Positions 1 through 5,909 of a DNA stretch of 7,640 nt are shown one piece after another (the first letter of the stretch is position 1; each line of letters begins with the position of its first letter). The translations under genes were made by a program, and so were the position numbers. Source of the DNA: Gammaproteobacteria bacterium (GTDB lineage Bacteria; Pseudomonadota; Gammaproteobacteria; GCA-001735895). Location of the stretch: contig JAASSH010000088.1 in assembly GCA_021767985.1 (NCBI GenBank), positions 1-7,640 on the forward strand, written 5' to 3'. The notes under the pieces are model-generated. The model did not search any database and was not told the DNA's origin. It saw nothing but the letters and a program-made list of their open reading frames with translations.

Positions 1-75
1 ATTCGCGTGATGGCGCGAGCAGTGCAAACCGCACGCGAGCGTCTCGCGCGAATTTTCAACGCAGCTATCGCTGCG
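1..75. repeat. GC-rich palindromic segment at left edge
   Basis: Several inverted repeats are packed together. Bases 1-10 can pair with 44-53 (one G-U pair, 33-nt loop). CGCGAG at 34-39 pairs with CTCGCG at 43-48. CGCAGC at 60-65 pairs with GCTGCG at 70-75 across a 4-nt loop. Four T's (53-56) follow the first structure, so a terminator for a plus-strand gene lying left of the window is possible, but the loop is long. It could equally be a REP-like intergenic element. Reading frames through this stretch are open on both strands only because it is GC-rich, and I see no convincing coding signal. Confidence 0.3.
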
Positions 76-92
76 CTCACGGCGCCCCAAAT

Positions 93-123
93 AAAAAAAG
101 CCGGAACACGAGGTTCCGGCTTT
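93..123 (-). terminator. Rho-independent terminator of the symporter operon
   Basis: A perfect 11-bp stem (97-107 with 113-123, core GCCGGAAC/GTTCCGGC) closes on a 5-nt loop (108-112). Read on the minus strand it is followed by a run of seven T's (99 down to 93). It begins about 20 bases past the stop codon of the symporter gene, the right place to end that transcript. The stem starts with A's and ends with T's, so it is nearly symmetric, but the T-run lies only on the minus-strand side. Confidence 0.93.
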
Positions 124-143
124 CAATCGGTACTGCTTTATTA

Positions 144-1976
144 TTAGTGTGAAGAACCCAGCACGGTTTCGCCAGACGGTACACGAATTTCGTCTACCAT
201 TGCCTGGGTCTCTGCATCCGGCTCAGGTGTCATTAGCGATACCACGATCATCAACACCAGGCTGACCGGCATACCGATCATGCCGAAGCGCAGGTGGTCA
301 ATGCCGAGCCATGGATCCATACCGCCCCAGCGGATCATGTACAGATACCAGGTACCTGCAAGGAAACCACCGGCCATACCGGCAATCGCCCCCTGGCGAT
401 TCGCGCGTTTCCACCAGATACCCAGTACGATCGGGAAGAACAGGCCGGAACAGGCGAAGTCGAATGCCCAGGCTACCGCACCCAGAATACTGGTCAGTTT
501 CAGCGAGGCAACGAAGGCACCCGCGGCACCGATGGCCAGCAGCAATACACGAGCAACGATCAGGCGCTTCTTGGTTTCAGCTTCCGGATCGATGATCTTG
601 TAGTACAGGTCGTGTGACAGTGCGTTCGCGATGGCGAGCAGCAGACCGTCCGCGGTGGACATTGCAGCCGCCATACCACCCGCGGCCACCAGGCCGGAGA
701 TGACATAGGGCAGACCCGCGATTTCTGGCGTCGCCAGCACCACGATGTCGCCGCGCATAAAGAACTCGTTGAGTTGCAGTATGCCGTCGCCGTTACCGTC
801 GATGATTTGCAGGAAATCCACCGCTGACCACTTCTGGATCCACTCCAGCGCCAGTACGGATTCGATCGGTTTTCCGATGATACCGGTGGCGAGATTCGGA
901 TCGAGAATCTGCAGCTTGGTGAAAGTCGCCAGTGCAGGCGCGGTGAAGTACAGCAGGAAGATGAACATCAGCGACCATGCCACTGACTGACGTGCTGCAC
1001 GCACCGACGGAGTGGTGAAGTAACGCATCAGGATGTGTGGCAGCGACGCGGTACCCAGCATCATACAGGCCACCAGCGTGACGAACTTCCAGCTCGCCAT
1101 GGCAGATTCGGCCGCAGACGCGAACGGTACCGACAGGGCTTTCAGGCCACCCTTGGCGCCGGATACCGCATCGAGCGTACCGAGGCCGTGCAGTGCTTCG
1201 AGTTCGGTAATGCGAGAGACCGCGTCACCGTATACGAACTGCGGGATCAGGCCAAAGCCCTGCTTGTTGGACATCCAGAATACCGGCACCAGGTAAGCGA
1301 TGATCAGTACGATGTACTGTGCCACCTGGGTCCAGGTAACCGCGCGCATACCACCGAGCATGGAGCACAGCAGGATACCCATCAGTCCGAACCAGACGCC
1401 GACCTCGAACGGGATTTGCAGCGCACGGGCCGCGATGGTGCCGGTCGCGTTGATCTGCGCGGTTACGTAGGTAAACGACGCAACGGCGAGTACGACAACC
1501 CCGAGGAAGCGCGGCAGGTTACCGCCGTAGCGGGTACCGATGAAGTCCGGCACGGTGTAGCAGCCGAATTTCCGCAGGTAAGGCGCCATCAGCGAGGCAA
1601 CGAGGATGTAACCCCCGGTCCAGCCGACCACGAACGCGAGATAACCATGGCCACCGAAGTAGATACCACCGGCCATCGCCACGAAAGACGCACCCGACAT
1701 CCAGTCCGCAGCCGTCGCCATGCCGTTGAATACCGCGGGCACCTGGCGACCGGCGACGTAATACGCGTCTACCGCCATGGTCCTCGACAGTACCCCGATA
1801 CCGGCGTAGATGACGATGGTGAATGCCACGAACAGGATACCGATGGTATCCGCGCCGACACCCATCTGCTCGAGGATTGCCATTAAAAGAACGAATACCA
1901 GGAAGCCCCCGGTATACATGCCATATATTTTCGGCAGGTTTTCTATAAAAGACCCGCCTGCAAATTTTCCAGCCAT
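144..1976 (-). CDS. Sodium:solute symporter, VC_2705 subfamily (large subunit)
   Basis: A 610-residue inner-membrane transporter of the SSS family (TC 2.A.21), expected to couple Na+ entry to uptake of a small solute, probably a short-chain carboxylate; the substrate cannot be read from sequence. About 13-14 hydrophobic segments are visible. Family hallmarks are YYVAGRQVP (72-80), the following MATAADWMSGASF stretch (86-98), WTGGY (119-123) and GCYTVPDFIGTRYGG (138-152). AAMSTADG (437-444) places S440/T441 at the position of the Na2-site serines of vSGLT. A periplasmic or cytoplasmic loop carries a canonical EF-hand loop (393-404). The start is the ATG at 1976, with AGGAGG (1985-1990 on the complementary strand) at ideal distance. 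That Shine-Dalgarno lies inside the end of the small-subunit gene, so the two are probably translationally coupled. Typical acetate permease ActP is a relative, but it pairs with a DUF485 protein rather than DUF4212. Confidence 0.93.
   Translation of the reverse strand: MAGKFAGGSFIENLPKIYGMYTGGFLVFVLLMAILEQMGVGADTIGILFVAFTIVIYAGIGVLSRTMAVDAYYVAGRQVPAVFNGMATAADWMSGASFVAMAGGIYFGGHGYLAFVVGWTGGYILVASLMAPYLRKFGCYTVPDFIGTRYGGNLPRFLGVVVLAVASFTYVTAQINATGTIAARALQIPFEVGVWFGLMGILLCSMLGGMRAVTWTQVAQYIVLIIAYLVPVFWMSNKQGFGLIPQFVYGDAVSRITELEALHGLGTLDAVSGAKGGLKALSVPFASAAESAMASWKFVTLVACMMLGTASLPHILMRYFTTPSVRAARQSVAWSLMFIFLLYFTAPALATFTKLQILDPNLATGIIGKPIESVLALEWIQKWSAVDFLQIIDGNGDGILQLNEFFMRGDIVVLATPEIAGLPYVISGLVAAGGMAAAMSTADGLLLAIANALSHDLYYKIIDPEAETKKRLIVARVLLLAIGAAGAFVASLKLTSILGAVAWAFDFACSGLFFPIVLGIWWKRANRQGAIAGMAGGFLAGTWYLYMIRWGGMDPWLGIDHLRFGMIGMPVSLVLMIVVSLMTPEPDAETQAMVDEIRVPSGETVLGSSH
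765..800 (-). other. EF-hand calcium-binding loop inside the symporter
   Basis: Codons 393-404 of the symporter encode DGNGDGILQLNE. This matches the 12-position EF-hand loop at every diagnostic place: Asp at 1, Asn at 3, Asp at 5, Gly at 6, a hydrophobic residue at 8 and Glu at 12. It sits in the hydrophilic segment between the helix ending near residue 352 and the helix beginning near 422, and is preceded by an amphipathic-looking stretch (378-391). Calcium binding is inferred from the pattern. Only one loop is seen, whereas EF-hands usually occur in pairs. Confidence 0.7.
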
Positions 1977-1979
1977 GGT

Positions 1980-2240
1980 CTAGTCCTCCTCGGCTACGCC
2001 GCAATCGCGGTCAATCTTGTCCTGGGCCTTGACGAACCAGAACAGCGTGAGCACGAATACGATCTCCGAGCCTTGCGCGGCCATGTAGAAGCCCAGCGGC
2101 CAGCCGGCGAACGTCACCGAGTTGAGCCCTGCAGCGAACCAATGCACCACGAAAGAGAAGATGAACCATATCGTGAGAGTCACGATCATCAGCGACTTGG
2201 TGCGCCGCCAATGTTCCTCCCGTTTGGAAGTATCCATCAT
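1980..2240 (-). CDS. DUF4212 small subunit of sodium:solute symporter
   Basis: An 86-residue protein with two predicted membrane helices (about 16-37 and 47-70), a basic N-terminus (KREEHWRRTK) and an acidic C-terminal tail. The layout W-x-x-x-K near the start, then WPLGFYMAAQGSE, then KIDRDCGVAEED at the end, is that of DUF4212 proteins. These are consistently encoded just before VC_2705-type symporters and are regarded as their probable small subunit. The gene ends 3 bases before the symporter start and carries the symporter's Shine-Dalgarno in its last codons. Two ATG codons are adjacent at its own start (2240 and 2237); the first is taken, with GGGGG at 2246-2250 serving as ribosome binding site. 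A role in folding or stabilising the large subunit is inferred by analogy; no biochemical function is visible. Confidence 0.9.
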   Translation of the reverse strand: MMDTSKREEHWRRTKSLMIVTLTIWFIFSFVVHWFAAGLNSVTFAGWPLGFYMAAQGSEIVFVLTLFWFVKAQDKIDRDCGVAEED

Positions 2241-2450
2241 TAAATCCCCCTGATTTTTGGGTTAAAACTACTTCAAAGTTTATCTTTGCGTAAGATTTAT
2301 AATTTTGTCGCAGGGTTAATATGCACAGAATCCATGGTATTTACTAGACAAAAACCCTAGTATTGGCGGCCTGCCAATCCAATTTGGTGCATATTTTCCT
2401 GAACTGAAAAATCAGCTGTTACAATTGGTAACAATAACTAAAGAATTACT
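2241..2450. promoter_or_regulatory. AT-rich divergent control region with nested inverted repeats
   Basis: This 210-bp spacer between two divergent genes is clearly richer in A+T than the flanking coding DNA. Inverted repeats found by eye are AATATGCAC (2318-2326) with GTGCATATT (2387-2395); TACTAG (2342-2347) with CTAGTA (2357-2362); ATTGGC (2362-2367) with GCCAAT (2373-2378); and GTTAC (2418-2422) with GTAAC (2428-2432). A perfect -10 hexamer TATAAT lies at 2298-2303 on the plus strand, and the same spot reads TATAAA on the minus strand, but no good -35 is spaced from either. Promoters for both genes must lie here; the exact start sites cannot be fixed. No sigma-54 GG-N10-GC element was found over the TTGGCA-like sequence. 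Confidence 0.55.
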
Positions 2451-3143
2451 GTGAACGCGCGCGAATTTGTCAAAACCTATGTCAACCCTCTTTTTACCCG
2501 CGATTACTGGGAGATGCTCGGCGACTATGTCGGCATCGGTAGAAAAAGAAAGATCCGACCCATAGCCGATCAGGATTCGCTCGCCGAGTTCATTGCCAGC
2601 CGCGCCAGCCACGTCGCCCAGGCTTCACTCTACGGCTACCTGCGTACCCGCTCCGGCACCCGTTTCCCGACATTGTTCGAAAATCCGGATATCCTGGCCT
2701 CGATCAACATCGCCAAGTGGCATATATGGCTGGCCTGCGTCTCCGACCTCAGTGTCTTTACCGGACAGTGCATGTACCAGTCTGGGTTATTCGACGAGCA
2801 GGCAATCGCCGACCTGGTACCGCAAGCGGTGCAGCAGGTGCTCGATGAAACCGGGGAACCCGAGGAAGCCGGCAAGGACTTCGCTGCCTCGCGCCAAAGG
2901 ATCGTTCAGCGCATTGCCAATTGCGACTGGACACTGGAGCGCGACGATGACACGGTTTTCAGCCAGAGCCCGGAAGCGCTGTTTTACTGGTCGCCGATCG
3001 CCGACGAATTGAAACAGCGCGACGAAACCATCGTCAAGAACTCGATTCGATTCCGCTGGATCGAAGTGCGCCGCAGCCTGCGCAAACTGCTCGATTGCAA
3101 GACGCTGGCGGAAGCCACGCGCCAGGGCCAAGCTTTAACGTAA
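2451..3143 (+). CDS. Conserved hypothetical protein, function unknown
   Basis: A 230-residue soluble-looking protein with no signal peptide and no strong membrane segment. I do not recognise a named domain. The segments most likely to be conserved are LYGYLRTRSGTRFPTLFENP (60-79), INIAKWHIWLACVSDLSVF (85-103) and FYWSPIADELKQRDETIVKN (178-197), each rich in aromatic and charged residues, followed by a basic stretch IRFRWIEVRRSLRK. The start is the GTG at 2451: an in-frame stop lies at 2439 and no other usable start comes before Met22. The ribosome binding site is weak (AAAGAA). It is divergent from the symporter pair and may share its control region, so a role linked to that transporter is possible but unproven. 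Its stop codon overlaps the end of the convergent GNAT gene. Codon use resembles its neighbours, so it is probably a genuine resident gene. Confidence 0.8.
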   Translation: MNAREFVKTYVNPLFTRDYWEMLGDYVGIGRKRKIRPIADQDSLAEFIASRASHVAQASLYGYLRTRSGTRFPTLFENPDILASINIAKWHIWLACVSDLSVFTGQCMYQSGLFDEQAIADLVPQAVQQVLDETGEPEEAGKDFAASRQRIVQRIANCDWTLERDDDTVFSQSPEALFYWSPIADELKQRDETIVKNSIRFRWIEVRRSLRKLLDCKTLAEATRQGQALT

Positions 3144-3863
3144 AGGGCTCAGCGCCTCGCGCATCGCCGCTGAAAGGCTGGTTCTCTGGTGGCCGTCGGC
3201 ATCGAAATTCGCGGGATCGAGCCAGCTCTCGAAAACGGCCTTCACCGTCGGCCACTCGCGGTCCAGAATCGAAAACCAGGCGGTGTCGCGATTGCGTTTC
3301 TTGTACATCGTTGCCTGGCGGAAGATACCCTCGAACATGAAACCGAGCCTCCGTGCGGCGTTGCAGGAAGGCTGGTTCAACGAATCGCATTTCCATTCGT
3401 AACGCCGATAGCCCCAGACGTCGAACACCTGGCGCATCATCAGGTACATCGCCTCGGTGGAAATCGGCTTGCCCTGCATCAGCGGAGAAAAATGGATATG
3501 GCCGACTTCGATCACACCCATCGCGGGCTCGATACGCAGGTAGCTGGCGATCCCCACGGCTTTACCGGACGAATTGTCGATGACGCTGAAAAAACAGGGA
3601 TCGTCACTCAGGCAGGCGGAAAATATCCAGGTTCGCAACTCTTCTTCGGTGCCAAACGGTCCGTAAGGCAGATAAGTCCAGTTACCCTGGTCCCGGTCCT
3701 TGCTGAAGGCATCGAAAAGGTCGCTCGCATGCGCATCGATATCGATCGGTTCCAGGCGGCAAAGGCGACCCTGCATTTGCGCGCCGCGGGGATGTTCGCA
3801 TGGCTGCCAGTTTTCGACCGGAAATCCAATCGGCTGGCCGAGATCGTTATGATATTCAGACAC
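3135..3863 (-). CDS. GNAT N-acetyltransferase, RimJ/RimL type
   Basis: A 242-residue member of the GNAT superfamily (COG1670, Acetyltransf_3 type), expected to move an acetyl group from acetyl-CoA to an amine; the acceptor is unknown. A leader of about 30 residues precedes MQGRLCRLEPIDIDAH (30-45). The fold continues through VIEVGHIHFSPLMQGKPIST (117-136), at the place of the acetyl-CoA pyrophosphate loop, though without the usual R/Q-x-x-G-x-G/A form. YRRYEWKCDSLNQPSCNAARRLGF (152-175) and RNRDTAWFSILDREWP (190-205) are strongly typical of this subfamily. The frame extends upstream to 4190, but that would run antisense through the next gene. The GTG at 3863 is preferred because GGGAG precedes it at good distance and the family-like sequence begins there. 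It is divergent from the ectoine operon, and its last 9 bases overlap the convergent hypothetical gene. Confidence 0.88.
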   Translation of the reverse strand: MSEYHNDLGQPIGFPVENWQPCEHPRGAQMQGRLCRLEPIDIDAHASDLFDAFSKDRDQGNWTYLPYGPFGTEEELRTWIFSACLSDDPCFFSVIDNSSGKAVGIASYLRIEPAMGVIEVGHIHFSPLMQGKPISTEAMYLMMRQVFDVWGYRRYEWKCDSLNQPSCNAARRLGFMFEGIFRQATMYKKRNRDTAWFSILDREWPTVKAVFESWLDPANFDADGHQRTSLSAAMREALSPLR

Positions 3864-3972
3864 CCTGGCTCCCGTTAAAATTGAATTGTTAATGCCAGCG
3901 CGATTTGAGTACACTCCCACCCCCTGACACACTATATAGAGTCTACGGCTTCGCGTCGTGGAGAACAATCTC
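3864..3972. promoter_or_regulatory. Divergent promoter region, GNAT gene / ectoine operon
   Basis: A short region that must contain starts for the GNAT gene (leftward) and the ectoine operon (rightward). On the plus strand TATATA (3933-3938) or TATAGA (3935-3940) could be the -10, with TTGAGT (3905-3910) as the nearest -35-like hexamer, but the gap is 22 bases or more, so the fit is poor. CTATATAG (3932-3939) is itself palindromic and could serve either strand. A small inverted repeat GAGT-AC-ACTC lies at 3907-3916. GGAG at 3960-3963 is the ribosome binding site that decides the ATG start at 3973. A weak promoter dependent on an activator would be consistent with an inducible catabolic operon; this is inference. 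Confidence 0.5.
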
Positions 3973-4935
3973 ATGTTAATGCTCGACGCCGAAACATTAC
4001 TCGACTGCCTGCCTTTCACGACCCTGGTCGACGAACTCGCCGCAATGCACCTCGAACCGATCGGGCTGGTCGACGAAATGCTGATGGAATCGACCGATGA
4101 CAGCGACAATGTCAGCCACTTCTTCATTCGCACCGGCTGGCAACCGGAAAAAGCGGTCGGGGCCAAGGTCATCACGGTATTTCCTCGCAATAACCAGCAG
4201 CGCGAGTGGCCTTCGATTCAGGCGATCTACGTGCTGTTCGAAGGTGTCAACGGCACACCGATCGCCTGCCTCGACGGCACCGCCCTGACCTGGCTCAAGA
4301 CCGCGAGCGACTCGGCGCTGGGCAGTAAGCTGTTGTCGCGCGAGGATATCGAGTCGATGCTGATGATCGGCGCCGGACAGATGGCACCGCACCTGGTCAG
4401 CGCCCACTGCGAAGTGCGCCCCTCGCTGAAAACAGTCCAGGTCTGGAACCGAACCGCCGACAAGGCGCAACAACTCTGCGACGATCTGGCCAAGAAATTT
4501 CCCAACATCAGCTTCAACCCGGTGGCCGACATCGAGTCCGGCGCCCGGCAGGCCGACCTGATTTGCTCGGCGATTGGCTGCAAGGATCCGATCATCGAGG
4601 GTGCCTGGCTCAAACCGGGAACCCATGTCGATCTGATCGGCGCCTTTACCGCCGAGATGCGCGAGGCCGACGACGCGGTGCTGCAGCGCGGCAGACTGTT
4701 TGTCGACGCACGCGAGACCACGATCAACCATATCGGCGAATTGATGATTCCGCTGGCCAGCGGCGCGATTACCGAGGCCGACGTGCTGGCCGATTTGTCC
4801 GAACTGTGTCAGCAGCGTCACGCCGGACGTCAGTCCGACGACGAAATCACTGTTTTCAAGAACGGCGGCGGCGGTCACCTCGACCTGATGTGCGCCCGCA
4901 TCCTGCACCGGCATAGCCAGGACCAGGCATCGTGA
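3973..4935 (+). CDS. Ornithine cyclodeaminase/mu-crystallin family protein (first of two)
   Basis: A 320-residue protein of the OCD/mu-crystallin family (Pfam PF02423), whose members are NAD(P)-dependent cyclodeaminases, amino acid dehydrogenases or reductases of cyclic imines such as delta1-pyrroline-2-carboxylate. It is cytosolic. Visible are GAKVITVFP (63-71, with the family lysine K65), SIQAIYVLFEG (81-91), LDGTALTWLKTASDSALGSK (100-119), the Rossmann loop IGAGQMAPH (132-140), VWNRT (157-161), IGAFTAEMREAD (222-233) and VFKNGGGGHLDL (294-305). The substrate-binding arginine of the RTAA motif is lysine here (K109), as in a reductase-like branch I recall. The start is ATG 3973 because GGAG (3960-3963) sits 9 bases upstream; the in-frame GTG at 3958 has no ribosome binding site. 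It ends in a 4-nt overlap with eutB, so it belongs to that operon. It occupies the position where eutA is often found but is not a eutA homologue. A cyclic-imine reductase role is inference. Confidence 0.87.
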   Translation: MLMLDAETLLDCLPFTTLVDELAAMHLEPIGLVDEMLMESTDDSDNVSHFFIRTGWQPEKAVGAKVITVFPRNNQQREWPSIQAIYVLFEGVNGTPIACLDGTALTWLKTASDSALGSKLLSREDIESMLMIGAGQMAPHLVSAHCEVRPSLKTVQVWNRTADKAQQLCDDLAKKFPNISFNPVADIESGARQADLICSAIGCKDPIIEGAWLKPGTHVDLIGAFTAEMREADDAVLQRGRLFVDARETTINHIGELMIPLASGAITEADVLADLSELCQQRHAGRQSDDEITVFKNGGGGHLDLMCARILHRHSQDQAS

Positions 4936-5909
4936 CCCGGCCTGAAATCGGGCTGGCGGATATCCAGGCGGCGCGCAGCCGTATCGCGCCCCACATTGTC
5001 CCGCTGCGTATAACTCCTTCGGCATCGCTATCGCGGCAATTCGATAAAGAGATACTGCTTGCGCACGAATACCTGCAGACCACGGGCGCATTTAAGCTGC
5101 GTGGCGCGATGAACTCGGTGCTGCAGCTCGAGCCCGGCACTACCGGCGTCACCGCGGTCTCCACCGGCAACCACGGCCGTGCCCTGGCCTACTCGGCGCG
5201 GCAGGCGGGAGTGCCCTGCATCATTTGCATGTCCGAACTGGTGCCGCAAAACAAGCTCGAGGCGATTCGCGCACTCGGCGCCGAAACCCGCATCTTCGGC
5301 AAATCCCAGGACGAAGCCGAAGTCGAGGCGAAACGCCTGGTCAACGAGGAAGGCTACACCATGATCCCGCCCTTCGAGCACCCCCATGTCATCGCAGGAC
5401 AGGGCACGCTGGGGCTGGAGATGCTCGAACAGGTGCCGGACCTCGACACGGTGCTGGTACAGCTTTCCGGCGGCGGCCTGGTTTCCGGCATCGCGCTTGC
5501 GATCAAGCTGCAAAAACCCGATGTGCGTATCGTCGCGATTTCGATGGAACGCGGCTGCGCGATGTACGCCTCCCAGCAGGCCGGCAAACCGGTCGAGGTC
5601 GAAGAACTGCCTACCCTCGCCGACTCGCTCGGTGGCGGTATCGGCCTCGATAACCGACTGACCTTCGGCATCGTGCACGACTATGTCGACCAGCTGGTAC
5701 TACTCGGTGAGGAAGAAATCGCCGACGGTATTCGCCATGCCTACTTCAATGAACAGGTGATACTGGAAGGCGGCGGTGCGGTCGGCATCGGCGCACTGCT
5801 GGCGGGCAAGGTAACCCCCGGAAACAAAACCATCGTCCTGCTCAGCGGCAAGAACATCGACATGGAGCTGCACCGCAAGATCGTCAACCACGAGGACTAC
5901 GAACTCTAA
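4932..5909 (+). CDS. eutB: Hydroxyectoine utilization dehydratase EutB
   Basis: A 325-residue PLP-dependent enzyme of fold type II, the threonine/serine dehydratase group, best matching EutB of ectoine/hydroxyectoine operons. The PLP-binding lysine is K55 in TGAFKLRGA (52-60). The substrate-binding loop is STGNHG (77-82), the glycine-rich phosphate loop is SGGGLVSG (179-186), and the C-terminal LLSGKNID (303-310) supplies the residue facing the PLP ring nitrogen. EGGGA (279-283) replaces the EPAGA usual in threonine dehydratases, and there is no C-terminal ACT regulatory domain, so it is catabolic in style. The start is GTG 4932, overlapping the previous gene by GTGA, with AGGA (4919-4922) 9 bases upstream. 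It is followed by eutC with a 1-nt overlap. Removal of a hydroxyl or amino group from a hydroxyectoine-derived intermediate is the proposed role; the exact substrate is not settled to my knowledge. A plain threonine dehydratase is the main alternative, made unlikely by the neighbours. Confidence 0.88.
   Translation: MTRPEIGLADIQAARSRIAPHIVPLRITPSASLSRQFDKEILLAHEYLQTTGAFKLRGAMNSVLQLEPGTTGVTAVSTGNHGRALAYSARQAGVPCIICMSELVPQNKLEAIRALGAETRIFGKSQDEAEVEAKRLVNEEGYTMIPPFEHPHVIAGQGTLGLEMLEQVPDLDTVLVQLSGGGLVSGIALAIKLQKPDVRIVAISMERGCAMYASQQAGKPVEVEELPTLADSLGGGIGLDNRLTFGIVHDYVDQLVLLGEEEIADGIRHAYFNEQVILEGGGAVGIGALLAGKVTPGNKTIVLLSGKNIDMELHRKIVNHEDYEL

Noticed and set aside
1..147. A plus-strand frame open from base 1 to a TAG at 145-147, possibly the tail of a gene.
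   Set aside because: It would read straight through the symporter terminator, has no recognisable protein sequence, and other frames are equally open because the DNA is GC-rich.
1035..1886. A 283-residue open frame on the plus strand.
   Set aside because: It lies antisense to the well-supported symporter; the translation is Arg/Asp/His-rich without hydrophobic core patterns, as expected for a shadow frame.
2362..2378. A possible sigma-54 promoter on the minus strand around TTGGCAGG.
   Set aside because: The GG doublet is not followed by GC at the required 10-nt spacing.
3958..3972. GTG at 3958 as start of the first OCD-family gene.
   Set aside because: No ribosome binding site precedes it, while GGAG within this stretch is ideally placed for ATG 3973.
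3864..4190. A 109-codon N-terminal extension of the GNAT gene up to an ATG at 4190.
   Set aside because: It would run antisense through the start of the first OCD-family gene, its translation is low-complexity serine-rich, and a GTG at 3863 with a good ribosome binding site sits exactly where family-like sequence begins.
3997..5091. A 364-residue open frame on the minus strand.
   Set aside because: It lies opposite two clearly recognisable genes (OCD family and eutB) and has no recognisable motif; it is a codon-bias shadow.
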